Source: Thiobacter sp. AK1
Lineage (GTDB): Bacteria > Pseudomonadota > Gammaproteobacteria > Burkholderiales > Thiobacteraceae
Assembly (NCBI RefSeq): GCF_039822265.1
Contig: NZ_JBAJEX010000003.1
Span: 62,001-126,000 of the forward strand
Reading direction: 5' to 3'
DNA: 64,000 nt
Shown: piece by piece, positions 8,874 through 16,698 of the stretch
Position numbering within the stretch: the stretch's first letter is position 1
Layout: every line of letters starts with the position of its first letter
Made by a program: the position numbers and the translations under genes
The notes under the pieces: generated by a model
The model's database searches: none
The model's input: the letters and a program-made list of their open reading frames with translations, nothing else
Told to the model about the DNA's origin: nothing

Positions 8874-9811
8874 GTCCTCCCGGCACGCGGGTCGAAGGCG
8901 AGCTCCCGCGCCATGGTTTCATAAAGTTCCCTCGCCCGCGGCGTATCCGCTGGCGGCAGCACCACTTGCAGGGTGAGCAAAAGATCCCCCGGGGGATCGG
9001 AGGGAATACCCTTGCCCCGCACCCGCAATTGCCTGCCCGACTGGGCACCGGGCGGGATGCGCACCTTGACCACGCCGTCAGGCAACTCCACCGGCACCAC
9101 CGCACCCAGGGCCGCTTCCCAGGGCGCCACCGCTAGGCGCATGTGCAAGTCCCTGCCCTGCACCTGGAAACGGGGATGGGGATGGAAGTGCACCTCAAGC
9201 AGCAAATCCCCAGGAGGGCCGCCGCCGATGCCAGGCGCACCTTGCCCCGCGAGGCGGATGATCTGGCCTTCACGCACGCCCTTGGGAATCTTCACGTTCA
9301 GGGTGCGTGTATCCAGCACCAGGTGGCCACTGGCGTCGAGCCGGGGCGCGCGCAGGGTGATCTGGCGCGTAGCGCCCGTGAAGGCATCGGCCAGATCGAG
9401 ATAGACCTTGGCGTGATGGTCTTCGCCCTGGGCGCGGAAGCCACTGCTGCGACGGCTGCGCCCGCCAAAGCCGCCAAACAGTTGCGAGAAGAAATCGGAG
9501 AATTCCGCCGCCTCGTGGGGGGAGAAGCCATGGCTGGAGAACTCGAAGCCCGCATCCCAGCCGGGCGGCGGCCGGAATTCTTCGCCGGAACGGTAACCTT
9601 GGGCGGCGAGCTGGTCGTAAGCGGCGCGCTTCTCCGGGTCCGAGAGCACGGCGTAGGCCTCGTTGATCTCCTTCATGCGCTTTTCCGCATCCGGCTCCTT
9701 GGACACATCCGGATGGTATTTGCGCGCGAGTTTACGGAAGGCCTTCTTGATCTCGTCAGCCGTCGCGTCGCGGGAAACGCCCAGCACTTCGTAGTAGTTC
9801 TTGAATTCCAT
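8870..9811 (-). CDS. cbpA: DnaJ-class co-chaperone CbpA
   Basis: This 313-residue class B DnaJ homologue has an N-terminal J domain ([13 protein letters not shown], catalytic HPD at 33-35), a Gly/Phe-rich linker with [11 protein letters not shown], and two C-terminal substrate-binding domains ([14 protein letters not shown], then [14 protein letters not shown]). It lacks the cysteine zinc finger of DnaJ proper. It stimulates DnaK ATPase activity in the cytosol and can bind DNA in E. coli. The ATG at 9811 is preferred because AAGGA lies about eight bases upstream and the J domain begins at once. It is the first gene of the minus-strand proteostasis operon, divergent from hsp20. Confidence 0.95.
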   Translation of the reverse strand: MEFKNYYEVLGVSRDATADEIKKAFRKLARKYHPDVSKEPDAEKRMKEINEAYAVLSDPEKRAAYDQLAAQGYRSGEEFRPPPGWDAGFEFSSHGFSPHEAAEFSDFFSQLFGGFGGRSRRSSGFRAQGEDHHAKVYLDLADAFTGATRQITLRAPRLDASGHLVLDTRTLNVKIPKGVREGQIIRLAGQGAPGIGGGPPGDLLLEVHFHPHPRFQVQGRDLHMRLAVAPWEAALGAVVPVELPDGVVKVRIPPGAQSGRQLRVRGKGIPSDPPGDLLLTLQVVLPPADTPRARELYETMARELAFDPRAGRT

Positions 9812-9848
9812 GCCTTGTCCTTGTCGTGGCGTAAGCGGCAAGCAACAG

Positions 9849-9875
9849 ATATGAGGGCCACCCCTCACCAATCAA
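9849..9875 (-). promoter_or_regulatory. Candidate sigma-32 promoter for cbpA operon
   Basis: On the minus strand TTGATT is followed after 12 bases by CCCTCATAT, resembling the heat-shock consensus CTTGAAA / CCCCATNT. It lies about 40 bases upstream of the cbpA start. The match is partial and judged by eye. Confidence 0.3.
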
Positions 9876-9910
9876 GGGGCCGCAAGCGCCGGTCTGATGG
9901 ATCATCTGGG

Positions 9911-9938
9911 TTGAAATCGGAAAAGGACGCCCCGAATT
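9911..9938 (+). promoter_or_regulatory. Candidate sigma-32 (heat-shock) promoter for hsp20
   Basis: The sequence shows TTGAAA (9911-9916), 13 bases, then CCCCGAATT (from 9930). This is close to the sigma-32 consensus CTTGAAA-N13ish-CCCCATNT. It lies about 80 bases upstream of the hsp20 start, in the right orientation, and the gene is a typical heat-shock target. The -10 half is imperfect. Confidence 0.5.
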
Positions 9939-10015
9939 GTCCATATAGGAAGAATGCTCGCACATTTCCGTTTTCGCTGCTTTAATGACCATAGGACAGA
10001 AGAAAGGAGATGACC

Positions 10016-10516
10016 ATGAAACTGGGTTTGCGCGAAGTCGGAAGCCTGTGGGACAGCGTCACGGAAGGCTGGCGTCATCTCTGGGAGTCGGCGCGTGGGG
10101 CCTTGACGCGCTTTCGCCCCGGCGAGAAAACCAACCTGCCCAAGCCAGAGGAAGTGGAGGACGAGTCCTTTCTGCCGGCGCTAGGCTGGGCCATGTTGGG
10201 CGGAGAAGTGTTCGAGGACGATGAGCGCGTGGTGGTACGCCTGGAAGTGCCCGGCATGGACAAGGCGGATCTGGACATCCAGGTGGAAGGCGACAGTCTG
10301 ATCGTCTCGGGCGAGAAGCGTTTCGAACGTGAGGCCACCGAGGGGCGCTGGCATACCCTGCAATGCGCCTACGGCAGCTTCCGGCGCATGATTCCCTTGC
10401 CCGCACCGGTGAGAAGCGAAGAGGCTCGCGCCAGTTACAAAAATGGGGTGCTGCGGGTTGAGCTCCCCAAGCTTGTGCCCGGCCGGCGCTCGCCCCGCTC
10501 AATCCCCGTGGAATGA
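10016..10516 (+). CDS. Small heat-shock protein, Hsp20/alpha-crystallin family
   Basis: This protein has an alpha-crystallin domain of about 90 residues in its second half, with VVRLEVPGMDKADLDIQV, then YGSFRRMIPLP and the closing YKNGVLRVELPK motif (the conserved A-x-x-x-n-G-v-L element). Small Hsps hold unfolding proteins for refolding by DnaK/ClpB. It is divergent from the cbpA-ftsH operon and its likely sigma-32 promoter lies at 9911. The ATG at 10016 is preferred over the one at 10010: AAGGAG ends at 10009, which leaves six bases of spacing for the former and none for the latter. The N-terminal arm has an aromatic-rich segment (LWDSVTEGWRHLWES). The gene fits a leading hsp20 of a heat-resistance-type cluster. 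Confidence 0.93.
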   Translation: MKLGLREVGSLWDSVTEGWRHLWESARGALTRFRPGEKTNLPKPEEVEDESFLPALGWAMLGGEVFEDDERVVVRLEVPGMDKADLDIQVEGDSLIVSGEKRFEREATEGRWHTLQCAYGSFRRMIPLPAPVRSEEARASYKNGVLRVELPKLVPGRRSPRSIPVE

Positions 10517-10555
10517 GGTTTCCCGCAACTGCTACGAAAGAAGGAGCGTTCCATC

Positions 10556-10924
10556 ATGACCATTCCCATCATCGACGCCATTCAGGGAAAGATCATTGTG
10601 CGCAATCACTACGGCGAGCTGGTGGAGCTCGACGAGTGGTCGCCCGACATCGCACGCAAGCTTGCCGAGCAGGAAGGCATCACCCTCACCGACGAGCACT
10701 TCCAGGTGCTGAATTTCCTGCGGGATTATTTCATCAACCAGAACGGCAGCACGGAGGACGCGCACCAGATCCTGCGTTCCACCGAAGAGTATTTCGCCGA
10801 CAAGGGCGGCCGCCGCTGGCTCTATCAGCTCTTTCCCCACGGCCCCATGGTGCAGGGCATGAAGATCGCAGGCCTGCCGGTACCGCCCCACGCCACCGAT
10901 CCTTCCTTCGGCAGCGTGAGCTGA
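10556..10924 (+). CDS. DsrC/TusE-family protein lacking the redox cysteines
   Basis: The 122-residue product matches the DsrC/TusE fold along its length, with DEWSPDIARKLAEQEGITLTDEH-type motifs, FLRDYF, RRWLYQLFPHGPMVQG and KIAGLPVPP. DsrC and TusE carry sulfur on a C-terminal cysteine and often a second one in the QGCKIAGLP element. Here that element reads QGMKIAGLP, the tail ends in FGSVS, and the protein contains no cysteine at all. It therefore cannot act as a persulfide carrier and resembles the cysteine-free regulatory paralogues described for this family. It follows hsp20 by 39 bases in the same direction, so both may be heat-shock co-transcribed. AAGGAG precedes the ATG by about ten bases. 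Confidence 0.85.
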   Translation: MTIPIIDAIQGKIIVRNHYGELVELDEWSPDIARKLAEQEGITLTDEHFQVLNFLRDYFINQNGSTEDAHQILRSTEEYFADKGGRRWLYQLFPHGPMVQGMKIAGLPVPPHATDPSFGSVS

Positions 10925-10927
10925 CCG

Positions 10928-12322
10928 TCACGCCCCTAGGGTCGCCCGTGCGCGGGCAATGGCTGCGCGTACGGCCGCCGGGGCCGTGCCGCCCAAATGA
11001 TTACGCGCCGCAAGCGACCCTTCCAGGGTGAGCACCGCGAACACGTCGGCATCGATCACGGGTGAGAACTGCCGCAATTCCTCCAAAGGCAGGTCGGCCA
11101 GGTCGCAGCCCTTGGCCTCCGCGTGGCGCACGGCGCGCGCCACCGCCTCGTGGGCATCGCGAAAGGGCACGCCCTTCTTCACCAGGTAATCGGCAAGATC
11201 CGTGGCAGTGGCGTACCCTTCCCGCGCCGCCTGGCGCATGGCCTGCGTGTTCACCGTGATGGCGCCCATCATGTCCGCGAACAGGGTGAGCGCATCGAGC
11301 AAGGTATCGACGGTGTCGAAAAGAGGTTCCTTGTCTTCCTGATTGTCCTTGTTGTAGGCCAAGGGCTGGGCTTTCATGAGGGTCAAAAGCCCCATCAGAT
11401 GGCCATAGACACGCCCGGTCTTGCCCCGCACCAGTTCCGGCACATCCGGGTTCTTTTTCTGGGGCATGATGGAGGAGCCGGTGCAGAAACGGTCTGCGAG
11501 CCGGATGAAGTCGAAGCGCGGGCTCATCCACAGAATGAGTTCCTCGGACAAGCGCGACAGATGCATCATCACCAGGGAAGCACAGGCGGTGAATTCGATG
11601 GCAAAGTCGCGGTCGGACACGGCATCCAGGGAGTTCTCGCACAAACCCTCGAAGCCCAGCAGCTCTGCCACCCGTTCCCGGCGAATGGGATAGGTCGTGC
11701 CGGCAAGGGCCGCAGCCCCCAGGGGCAGTCGATTCACGCGCCGCCGGCAGTCGGCCAGCCGCGCCTGATCCCGCGCAAACATTTCCTGGTAGGCCATCAA
11801 ATGATGGGCAAAGGAAACCGGCTGCGCCACCTGCAGATGGGTAAAGCCCGGCATGATGGTCTCGGTATGCTGCTCCGCCAGGTCCAGAAGCGCGATCCGC
11901 AGCGCCCGGACTCGCGCCTGGATCTGGTCGATGGCATCGCGCAGCCACAGGCGCACGTCCGTGGCCACCTGGTCGTTGCGCGAGCGTGCCGTATGCAGAC
12001 GCTTGCCCGCCTCACCGATGAGCTCGGTGAGACGGCGCTCGATGTTCATGTGCACGTCTTCCAGATCCACCGACCAGGGAAAGCGATCGCTTTCGATCTC
12101 CTCGCGAATGCGCGCCATGCCCGCCTCAATGGCGGCGAGATCGGAGGCAGCCAGCAGCCCCACCTCGCTCAGCATGCGCGCATGGGCGAGCGAACCTTGA
12201 ATGTCGAACAAGGCCAGCCGCCGGTCGAACAAGACCGAGGCGGTGAAGCGCTTCACCAGCTCGTCCACGGGTTCGGAAAAGCGTCCCGACCACCTGCCAT
12301 TGGGCGATTTTTCTTCTTGCAT
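10928..12322 (-). CDS. argH: Argininosuccinate lyase
   Basis: This ~464-residue enzyme splits argininosuccinate into arginine and fumarate, the last step of arginine synthesis. Family motifs are visible: the N-terminal [38 protein letters not shown] and the fumarase-superfamily signature [11 protein letters not shown]. The ATG at 12322 is adopted; a TTG just before it (12325) sits better relative to an AAGG seven bases upstream and may be the true start, adding one residue. It is convergent with the DsrC-like gene (three bases apart) and divergent from the AlgZ-like kinase with only about 29 bases between starts. Confidence 0.97.
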   Translation of the reverse strand: MQEEKSPNGRWSGRFSEPVDELVKRFTASVLFDRRLALFDIQGSLAHARMLSEVGLLAASDLAAIEAGMARIREEIESDRFPWSVDLEDVHMNIERRLTELIGEAGKRLHTARSRNDQVATDVRLWLRDAIDQIQARVRALRIALLDLAEQHTETIMPGFTHLQVAQPVSFAHHLMAYQEMFARDQARLADCRRRVNRLPLGAAALAGTTYPIRRERVAELLGFEGLCENSLDAVSDRDFAIEFTACASLVMMHLSRLSEELILWMSPRFDFIRLADRFCTGSSIMPQKKNPDVPELVRGKTGRVYGHLMGLLTLMKAQPLAYNKDNQEDKEPLFDTVDTLLDALTLFADMMGAITVNTQAMRQAAREGYATATDLADYLVKKGVPFRDAHEAVARAVRHAEAKGCDLADLPLEELRQFSPVIDADVFAVLTLEGSLAARNHLGGTAPAAVRAAIARARATLGA

Positions 12323-12351
12323 CAAGGATATGCCTTAACCACAATAGGGAG

Positions 12352-13401
12352 GTGGCAAGTATAAACCATCCCCACCCCGTTACCCTGCCCAATTTCGCCA
12401 ATCTGGGTACTATCCTGCGCATCCTGGTGCTTGCCAACGTCATGGGCTTGGCAGCAGCCCTCGTCATTGCACCCAGCCTGACCCAGATCTGGCGCGCCTT
12501 GCAGGAGGTTTCCCTGCATCTGCAGCCGGTGGTGCTAGCGAGTCTCGGCCTCATGTCTCTCGTCAACCCCTGGCTTGCCCGCCTGCCCTATGTCTGGGGC
12601 GCAGCGCTGGTTGTGGCTGTGGTGACGGCCATCGCCGTGGGCCATGAGTTTCTGCTCGCGCATCTGTTCCAATGGGAGGTGAAAGGCGACACCGGCGGTG
12701 TAGTCGCCCTGAGTCTGCTGGCGAGCACCGCCATCCTGGGTTACTTCCACATGCGCGCTCGCATCCTTTCTCCGGCAGTGACAGAGGCGAGACTGCAAGC
12801 CCTGCAGGCGCGCATCCGGCCCCATTTCCTATTCAACAGCATCAACGCCGTGTTGAGCCTGGTGGGCAGCGATCCGCGGCGCGCGGAGCGGGCGCTTTTG
12901 GACATGGCCGATCTGTTTCGCGTGCTGATGGGCAACAACCGGGAATTGGTGACCCTGGAGAGCGAGCTCAACTTAAGCTGGCAATATCTGGAGCTGGAGC
13001 AGCTGCGTCTGGGCAACCGGCTGAAAGTGGTCTGGCACATCGACAAGATGCCCAAGGACGCCCTGGTGCCGCCGCTCATCTTGCAGCCCCTGCTGGAAAA
13101 TGCCGTCTATCATGGGGTGGAGCCGGTGGCGGAACCCGGCGAGATCGTCGTCAACATCTACCGCCACCGGCACCAGGTGCATCTGGTCGTGAAGAATCCC
13201 TGCCCCACCACCGCTGGTCGTCATCATGCGGGCAACCGCATGGCGGTGCAGAATATCCGCGAGCGGCTGGCGCTGCACTTCGATGCCGAAGCCACCATGA
13301 AGGCGGAACGGCTGGGCGACACCTATCAGGTGCACATCATCCTTCCTTACACCCGGGCCAAGAATGAACCGAGAACCCTTGAGCGTGCTGATCGTGGATG
13401 A
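12352..13401 (+). CDS. algZ: AlgZ/LytS-type sensor histidine kinase
   Basis: This 349-residue protein has four or so hydrophobic segments in residues 20-132 and then a His_kinase domain of the LytS class: the phosphoacceptor motif RPHFLFNSINA (His158) and the N-box PLLENAVYHGV. A C-terminal ATPase region contains NIRERLALHF. It lacks a typical HisKA dimerisation domain, as expected for this class. The start is GTG at 12352, with AGGGAG almost abutting it, so the exact start is uncertain. It overlaps the response-regulator gene by 38 bases. argH-algZ-algR-hemC is the same order as in Pseudomonas, where AlgZ/AlgR controls alginate and type IV pili; the target here is unknown. Confidence 0.88.
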   Translation: MASINHPHPVTLPNFANLGTILRILVLANVMGLAAALVIAPSLTQIWRALQEVSLHLQPVVLASLGLMSLVNPWLARLPYVWGAALVVAVVTAIAVGHEFLLAHLFQWEVKGDTGGVVALSLLASTAILGYFHMRARILSPAVTEARLQALQARIRPHFLFNSINAVLSLVGSDPRRAERALLDMADLFRVLMGNNRELVTLESELNLSWQYLELEQLRLGNRLKVVWHIDKMPKDALVPPLILQPLLENAVYHGVEPVAEPGEIVVNIYRHRHQVHLVVKNPCPTTAGRHHAGNRMAVQNIRERLALHFDAEATMKAERLGDTYQVHIILPYTRAKNEPRTLERADRG

Positions 13402-14155
13402 CGAGGCACCGGCGCGGCTGCGTCTAAGCGATCTGCTGCACGACCTGGCCATGGAGCTGCCCGTCCGCATTGCGGGCGAGGCCAGCAACGGACGCGAAGC
13501 CCTCGATGCCGTGTGTGCGCTCAGGCCGGACGTGGTCCTGCTGGACATTCGCATGCCAGAGATAGATGGCATCGAAACCGCCGAGCATCTGCTTGAGCTG
13601 GAACATCCCCCGGCAGTGATTTTCACCACCGCCTATGACGATTACGCCGTGCGTGCCTTCGAGGTGAACGCCATCGACTACCTGCTCAAGCCGGTGCGCG
13701 CGGAAAGGCTGGCCGCAGCCCTCAACAAGGCCCAGGGCTTAAGCCGTCCGCGCTTGGAAGCAATTAAGCACGCGGCCGGTCACCCGCGCAGCCACCTGGC
13801 CATCACCGACCGGGGCCGCATTGTGCTGGTGCCTATCCACGAAGTGATCTACCTCAAGGCGGAGCTCAAGTACGTGACGGTACGCACTGCGGCTAAGGAA
13901 TATCTGATCGAGGAATCCTTGAGCCGGCTTGAGCAGGAGTTCGGCGAGCGTTTCGTGCGCATCCACCGCAACTGCCTGGTAGCGCGCGCCCACGTGGCAG
14001 GTTTCAAGCGAGTCAAGGAGGGAGAAGGGGAGGGGGAACATGCCGGCAGCGGCTGGGTGGTCATGCTCAAAGGCATCCCGGAAACTCCGCCGGTATCACG
14101 CCGCCAGCAGCATGTGATCCGGGAATTCAAGAGCGGCCAGCGGGCAACCCATTGA
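13364..14155 (+). CDS. algR: AlgR-type LytTR response regulator
   Basis: This 263-residue regulator has an N-terminal receiver domain with acidic VDDE, phosphoacceptor Asp61 in LLDIRMPEIDG, the conserved Thr in FTTAYDDYAV and Lys in YLLKPV. A LytTR DNA-binding domain follows (about 150-250), with RGRIVLVPIHEVIYLKAE and FVRIHRNCLVAR. An acidic/glycine insert (KEGEGEGEHAG) interrupts the end of the LytTR domain. It overlaps the kinase gene by 38 bases, so the two make a cognate pair. In pseudomonads AlgR activates virulence, alginate and pilus genes. Whether the MSHA-like pilus set at the right of this window is a target cannot be seen from sequence. Confidence 0.9.
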   Translation: MNREPLSVLIVDDEAPARLRLSDLLHDLAMELPVRIAGEASNGREALDAVCALRPDVVLLDIRMPEIDGIETAEHLLELEHPPAVIFTTAYDDYAVRAFEVNAIDYLLKPVRAERLAAALNKAQGLSRPRLEAIKHAAGHPRSHLAITDRGRIVLVPIHEVIYLKAELKYVTVRTAAKEYLIEESLSRLEQEFGERFVRIHRNCLVARAHVAGFKRVKEGEGEGEHAGSGWVVMLKGIPETPPVSRRQQHVIREFKSGQRATH

Positions 14156-14259
14156 CCCGCTCGCCCCGCCACGTCGCCTACCTGCGAGCAGGGCAAGCCG
14201 CCGCGCTGCCGGGGTTTCGAGGTTTTGCCGCCACGAGGATCTGAATGCGAAGAAGCCGA

Positions 14260-14279
14260 AGCGCGCGAAGCGCTCTTTT
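14260..14279 (+). terminator. Possible intrinsic terminator after algR
   Basis: AGCGC-GCGAA-GCGCT forms a five-pair stem with a five-base loop, followed by CTTTT. It lies about 105 bases after algR, in the 200-base gap before the convergent thioredoxin-like gene. The stem is short and the T run brief. I see nothing else in this gap. Confidence 0.35.
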
Positions 14280-14355
14280 GGCGAGTCCGCGCTGCGTGCG
14301 CGGCGCCATTGAAGATGGCCGCGGCAAGGTCCGCTTGGTTGTCTAGGGCCGCGCC

Positions 14356-14895
14356 TCAGTTGGCCGCGGTGCGCGCCTCGCCCCGCACCCGCGCCTGGGC
14401 GGCATGGATGGCCTCATCCAGCGGGCCGCCATAGAAATCGGGATTGGCGATGCCCACCAGGGGGAGCGCCACTTCCCGGCCGCGGGTATCGAGGAACTTG
14501 ATCGTGGGCGTCATGCTGATCTGGTAGCGAGAGGCGAACTCGGCATGGGTGGTCACGCGGCCATCGAAATCGACTAGGCGCTGGGTGCTGCCCGCATCGA
14601 TTTCCACCATCACCACCTTGTCGTCGTAGTCGGCATTGCGCGTGGTGGGAATGAGGAAACCGTCGCGCACCTGGGCGCAGTAATGACAGCCGGCCGAGCT
14701 GAACAGCACGAGAATGGCGGCGCGGCGGGCGGCGGCATCGCGCGCCACCTTGGTGAAATCGCGCGCCATGGGCAGCACGCCGCGCTCCACCGCTCCCGCC
14801 GGCGTCGCGGCAAGCCATGCTAGAATCGCCGCGAGCAAGGCCAGCTTGGGCGTTGCGAAATCGAACTTCGCGAATCGCAGTTCCCAGGTCTTCAT
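14356..14895 (-). CDS. Periplasmic thioredoxin-like protein (CHYC active site)
   Basis: From the ATG at 14895 this is a ~179-residue protein with a signal peptide ([18 protein letters not shown]) and a thioredoxin fold carrying the redox motif AGCHYC. The cis-proline loop appears as [10 protein letters not shown]. This is the SoxW/thioredoxin-related pattern; such proteins reduce or deliver electrons to periplasmic thiols, but the partner is unknown. The start at 14895 is preferred over the ATG at 14916 because it leads straight into the signal sequence and has GGAG upstream. It is divergent from hemC, whose start lies about 80 bases away. Confidence 0.8.
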   Translation of the reverse strand: MKTWELRFAKFDFATPKLALLAAILAWLAATPAGAVERGVLPMARDFTKVARDAAARRAAILVLFSSAGCHYCAQVRDGFLIPTTRNADYDDKVVMVEIDAGSTQRLVDFDGRVTTHAEFASRYQISMTPTIKFLDTRGREVALPLVGIANPDFYGGPLDEAIHAAQARVRGEARTAAN

Positions 14896-14977
14896 TTCTG
14901 CTTGTCTCCGTTCCATGCCTGTTGCGTCAGGCCATTGTCGTCGTCATTTGGTTCCATTGGCCCCCGGGGAGAACACC

Positions 14978-15904
14978 ATCAGCGAACTGATCATTGCCTC
15001 GCGCGAAAGCCAGCTTGCCCTGTGGCAGGCGCGCCACGTCCAGGCACAACTGGCCGCATTATACCCGGACTGGCAAGTATCCATCCTGGGCATGACCACC
15101 ACCGGCGACCAGATCCTGGACGCGCCGCTGGCCAAGATCGGCGGCAAGGGCTTGTTCGTGAAAGAGCTGGAGGTGGCCATGGCCGAGGGCCGGGCCCACA
15201 TCGCCGTGCATTCTATGAAGGACGTGCCCATGGTGCTGCCCGAGGGCTTCGCCCTGGCCGCCATCGGCCCGCGGGAAGACCCGCGGGATGCCTTCGTGTC
15301 AAATGACTATGCTCGGCTTTCCGAGCTGCCCGCAGGCGCGCGCGTGGGCACCTCCAGCTTGCGCCGCCAGGTCCAGCTCAAGGCGCGCTTCCCCCATCTG
15401 GTGATCGAACCGCTGCGAGGCAACGTCCAGACCCGGCTGCGCAAGCTGGACGAAGGCCAGTATGCTGCCATCATTCTGGCCGCCGCCGGCTTAAAGCGCC
15501 TGGGGCTCGCCCATCGCATCACCGCTGTGCTCACACCGGAGGAGAGTCTGCCCGCGGTGGGCCAGGGGGCGCTGGGCATCGAGTGCCTTGCCGCGCGCAC
15601 GGATCTCATCGAGCGTCTCGAGGCCTTAAACGACCCGGCCAGCGCGGCCTGCGTACAAGCGGAGCGAGCCATGAGCCGCAGGCTTGCGGGCAGCTGCCAG
15701 ACGCCCCTGGGCGGCTACGCCACTCTCAGCGGCGACACGCTTACTCTCACCGGTTTCGTGGCGGACTTGCAAGGGCAGCGCATGGTGCAAGATCGTCTCT
15801 TAGGCCCAGTTGCCGATGCCGAGCGCATTGGCGTGGCGCTCGCCGAGAACCTGCTTTCCCGCGGGGCCGACCGCATCCTCGCCGAGCTCGGGGTTCTGCC
15901 ATGA
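14978..15904 (+). CDS. hemC: Porphobilinogen deaminase (hydroxymethylbilane synthase)
   Basis: HemC condenses four porphobilinogen units into hydroxymethylbilane. Motifs include [16 protein letters not shown] at the start, [14 protein letters not shown](VQ)[13 protein letters not shown] and the cofactor-attachment site [11 protein letters not shown]. The start is unusual. The only good Shine-Dalgarno (GGGGAG, ending about 14971) sits six bases before an ATC at 14978, which would give a family-length protein beginning (M)[10 protein letters not shown]. In-frame alternatives are ATG 14915 and TTG 14948 or 14957, which add 7-21 unconserved residues and lack a Shine-Dalgarno. Its stop overlaps the ATG of hemD, so the heme genes are coupled. 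Confidence 0.93.
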   Translation: MSELIIASRESQLALWQARHVQAQLAALYPDWQVSILGMTTTGDQILDAPLAKIGGKGLFVKELEVAMAEGRAHIAVHSMKDVPMVLPEGFALAAIGPREDPRDAFVSNDYARLSELPAGARVGTSSLRRQVQLKARFPHLVIEPLRGNVQTRLRKLDEGQYAAIILAAAGLKRLGLAHRITAVLTPEESLPAVGQGALGIECLAARTDLIERLEALNDPASAACVQAERAMSRRLAGSCQTPLGGYATLSGDTLTLTGFVADLQGQRMVQDRLLGPVADAERIGVALAENLLSRGADRILAELGVLP

Positions 15905-16698
15905 ACACGCAAGCCGGGCCCTTGGCAGGGTTGGGTATTCTGGTCACCCGCCCCGCTCACCAGGCCCAGCATCTGGCCGAGCGTATCCGCGCCGCGGGCG
16001 GCGAGCCCATCCTGTTTCCCGTGCTGGAAATCGTCGATGTGGCCGATCTCGCGCCCCTCAACGCCCTCATCGACCATCTGGACCAATTCGATCTCGCCAT
16101 CTTCATCAGCCCCAATGCCGTGGCCAAGGCGATGAACCTGATCCTGGCGCGGCGCACCCTGCCCGCCAGCCTGGCCATTGCCGCAGTGGGGCAAGGCAGC
16201 GCCCGGGCGCTGAAAGAACGTGGGGTGCACGCGGTGATCGCGCCCACGGGCCGCTTCGACAGCGAGGCACTGCTGGAGCTTGCGCCCCTGAAGGCGGTGC
16301 AAGGTAAACGGGTGGTGATCTTCCGCGGCGAAGGCGGACGCGAGCATCTCGCCGAAGTGCTGGCAAGCCGCGGCGCCCGGGTGGAATACGCCGAGTGCTA
16401 CCGCCGCGCGCGACCCCAAGGGGAGAGTGCGCGCCTGCTGCACCTCTGGGCGCGAGGGGCACTCCATGCCATCACGGTCACCAGCAGCGAGAGTCTGCAC
16501 AACCTGTTCGAGTTGGTGGGCAAGCTGGGCCAGCAGTGGCTACGGGCGACCCCCCTGTTCGTGCCGCACGAGCGCATCGCGCAGGCGGCGCGCACGCTGG
16601 GACTTTCCCACGTGATCCTCACCCCACCTGGCGACGAAGGGCTTGTGGCCGGCCTCATCGCCTGGCGCCAGGGCCAATCCGCTAGAATATCCCAATGA
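15901..16698 (+). CDS. hemD: Uroporphyrinogen-III synthase
   Basis: This 265-residue protein follows hemC with an ATGA overlap and has the two-lobed HemD pattern: [22 protein letters not shown] at the N-terminus, [29 protein letters not shown] in the middle and a C-terminal lobe with [11 protein letters not shown]. It cyclises hydroxymethylbilane and inverts ring D to give uroporphyrinogen III. HemD is poorly conserved at the residue level, so position in hemC-D-X-Y is the strongest support. It overlaps hemX by four bases. Confidence 0.92.
   Translation: MNTQAGPLAGLGILVTRPAHQAQHLAERIRAAGGEPILFPVLEIVDVADLAPLNALIDHLDQFDLAIFISPNAVAKAMNLILARRTLPASLAIAAVGQGSARALKERGVHAVIAPTGRFDSEALLELAPLKAVQGKRVVIFRGEGGREHLAEVLASRGARVEYAECYRRARPQGESARLLHLWARGALHAITVTSSESLHNLFELVGKLGQQWLRATPLFVPHERIAQAARTLGLSHVILTPPGDEGLVAGLIAWRQGQSARISQ

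Noticed and set aside
9945-10015. RNA thermometer in the hsp20 leader
   Set aside because: I could find only very short pairings with the AAGGAG site, not a convincing ROSE or four-U hairpin.
11123-12364. 413-codon plus-strand open frame opposite argH
   Set aside because: Shadow of argH; the real gene has full family motifs on the other strand.
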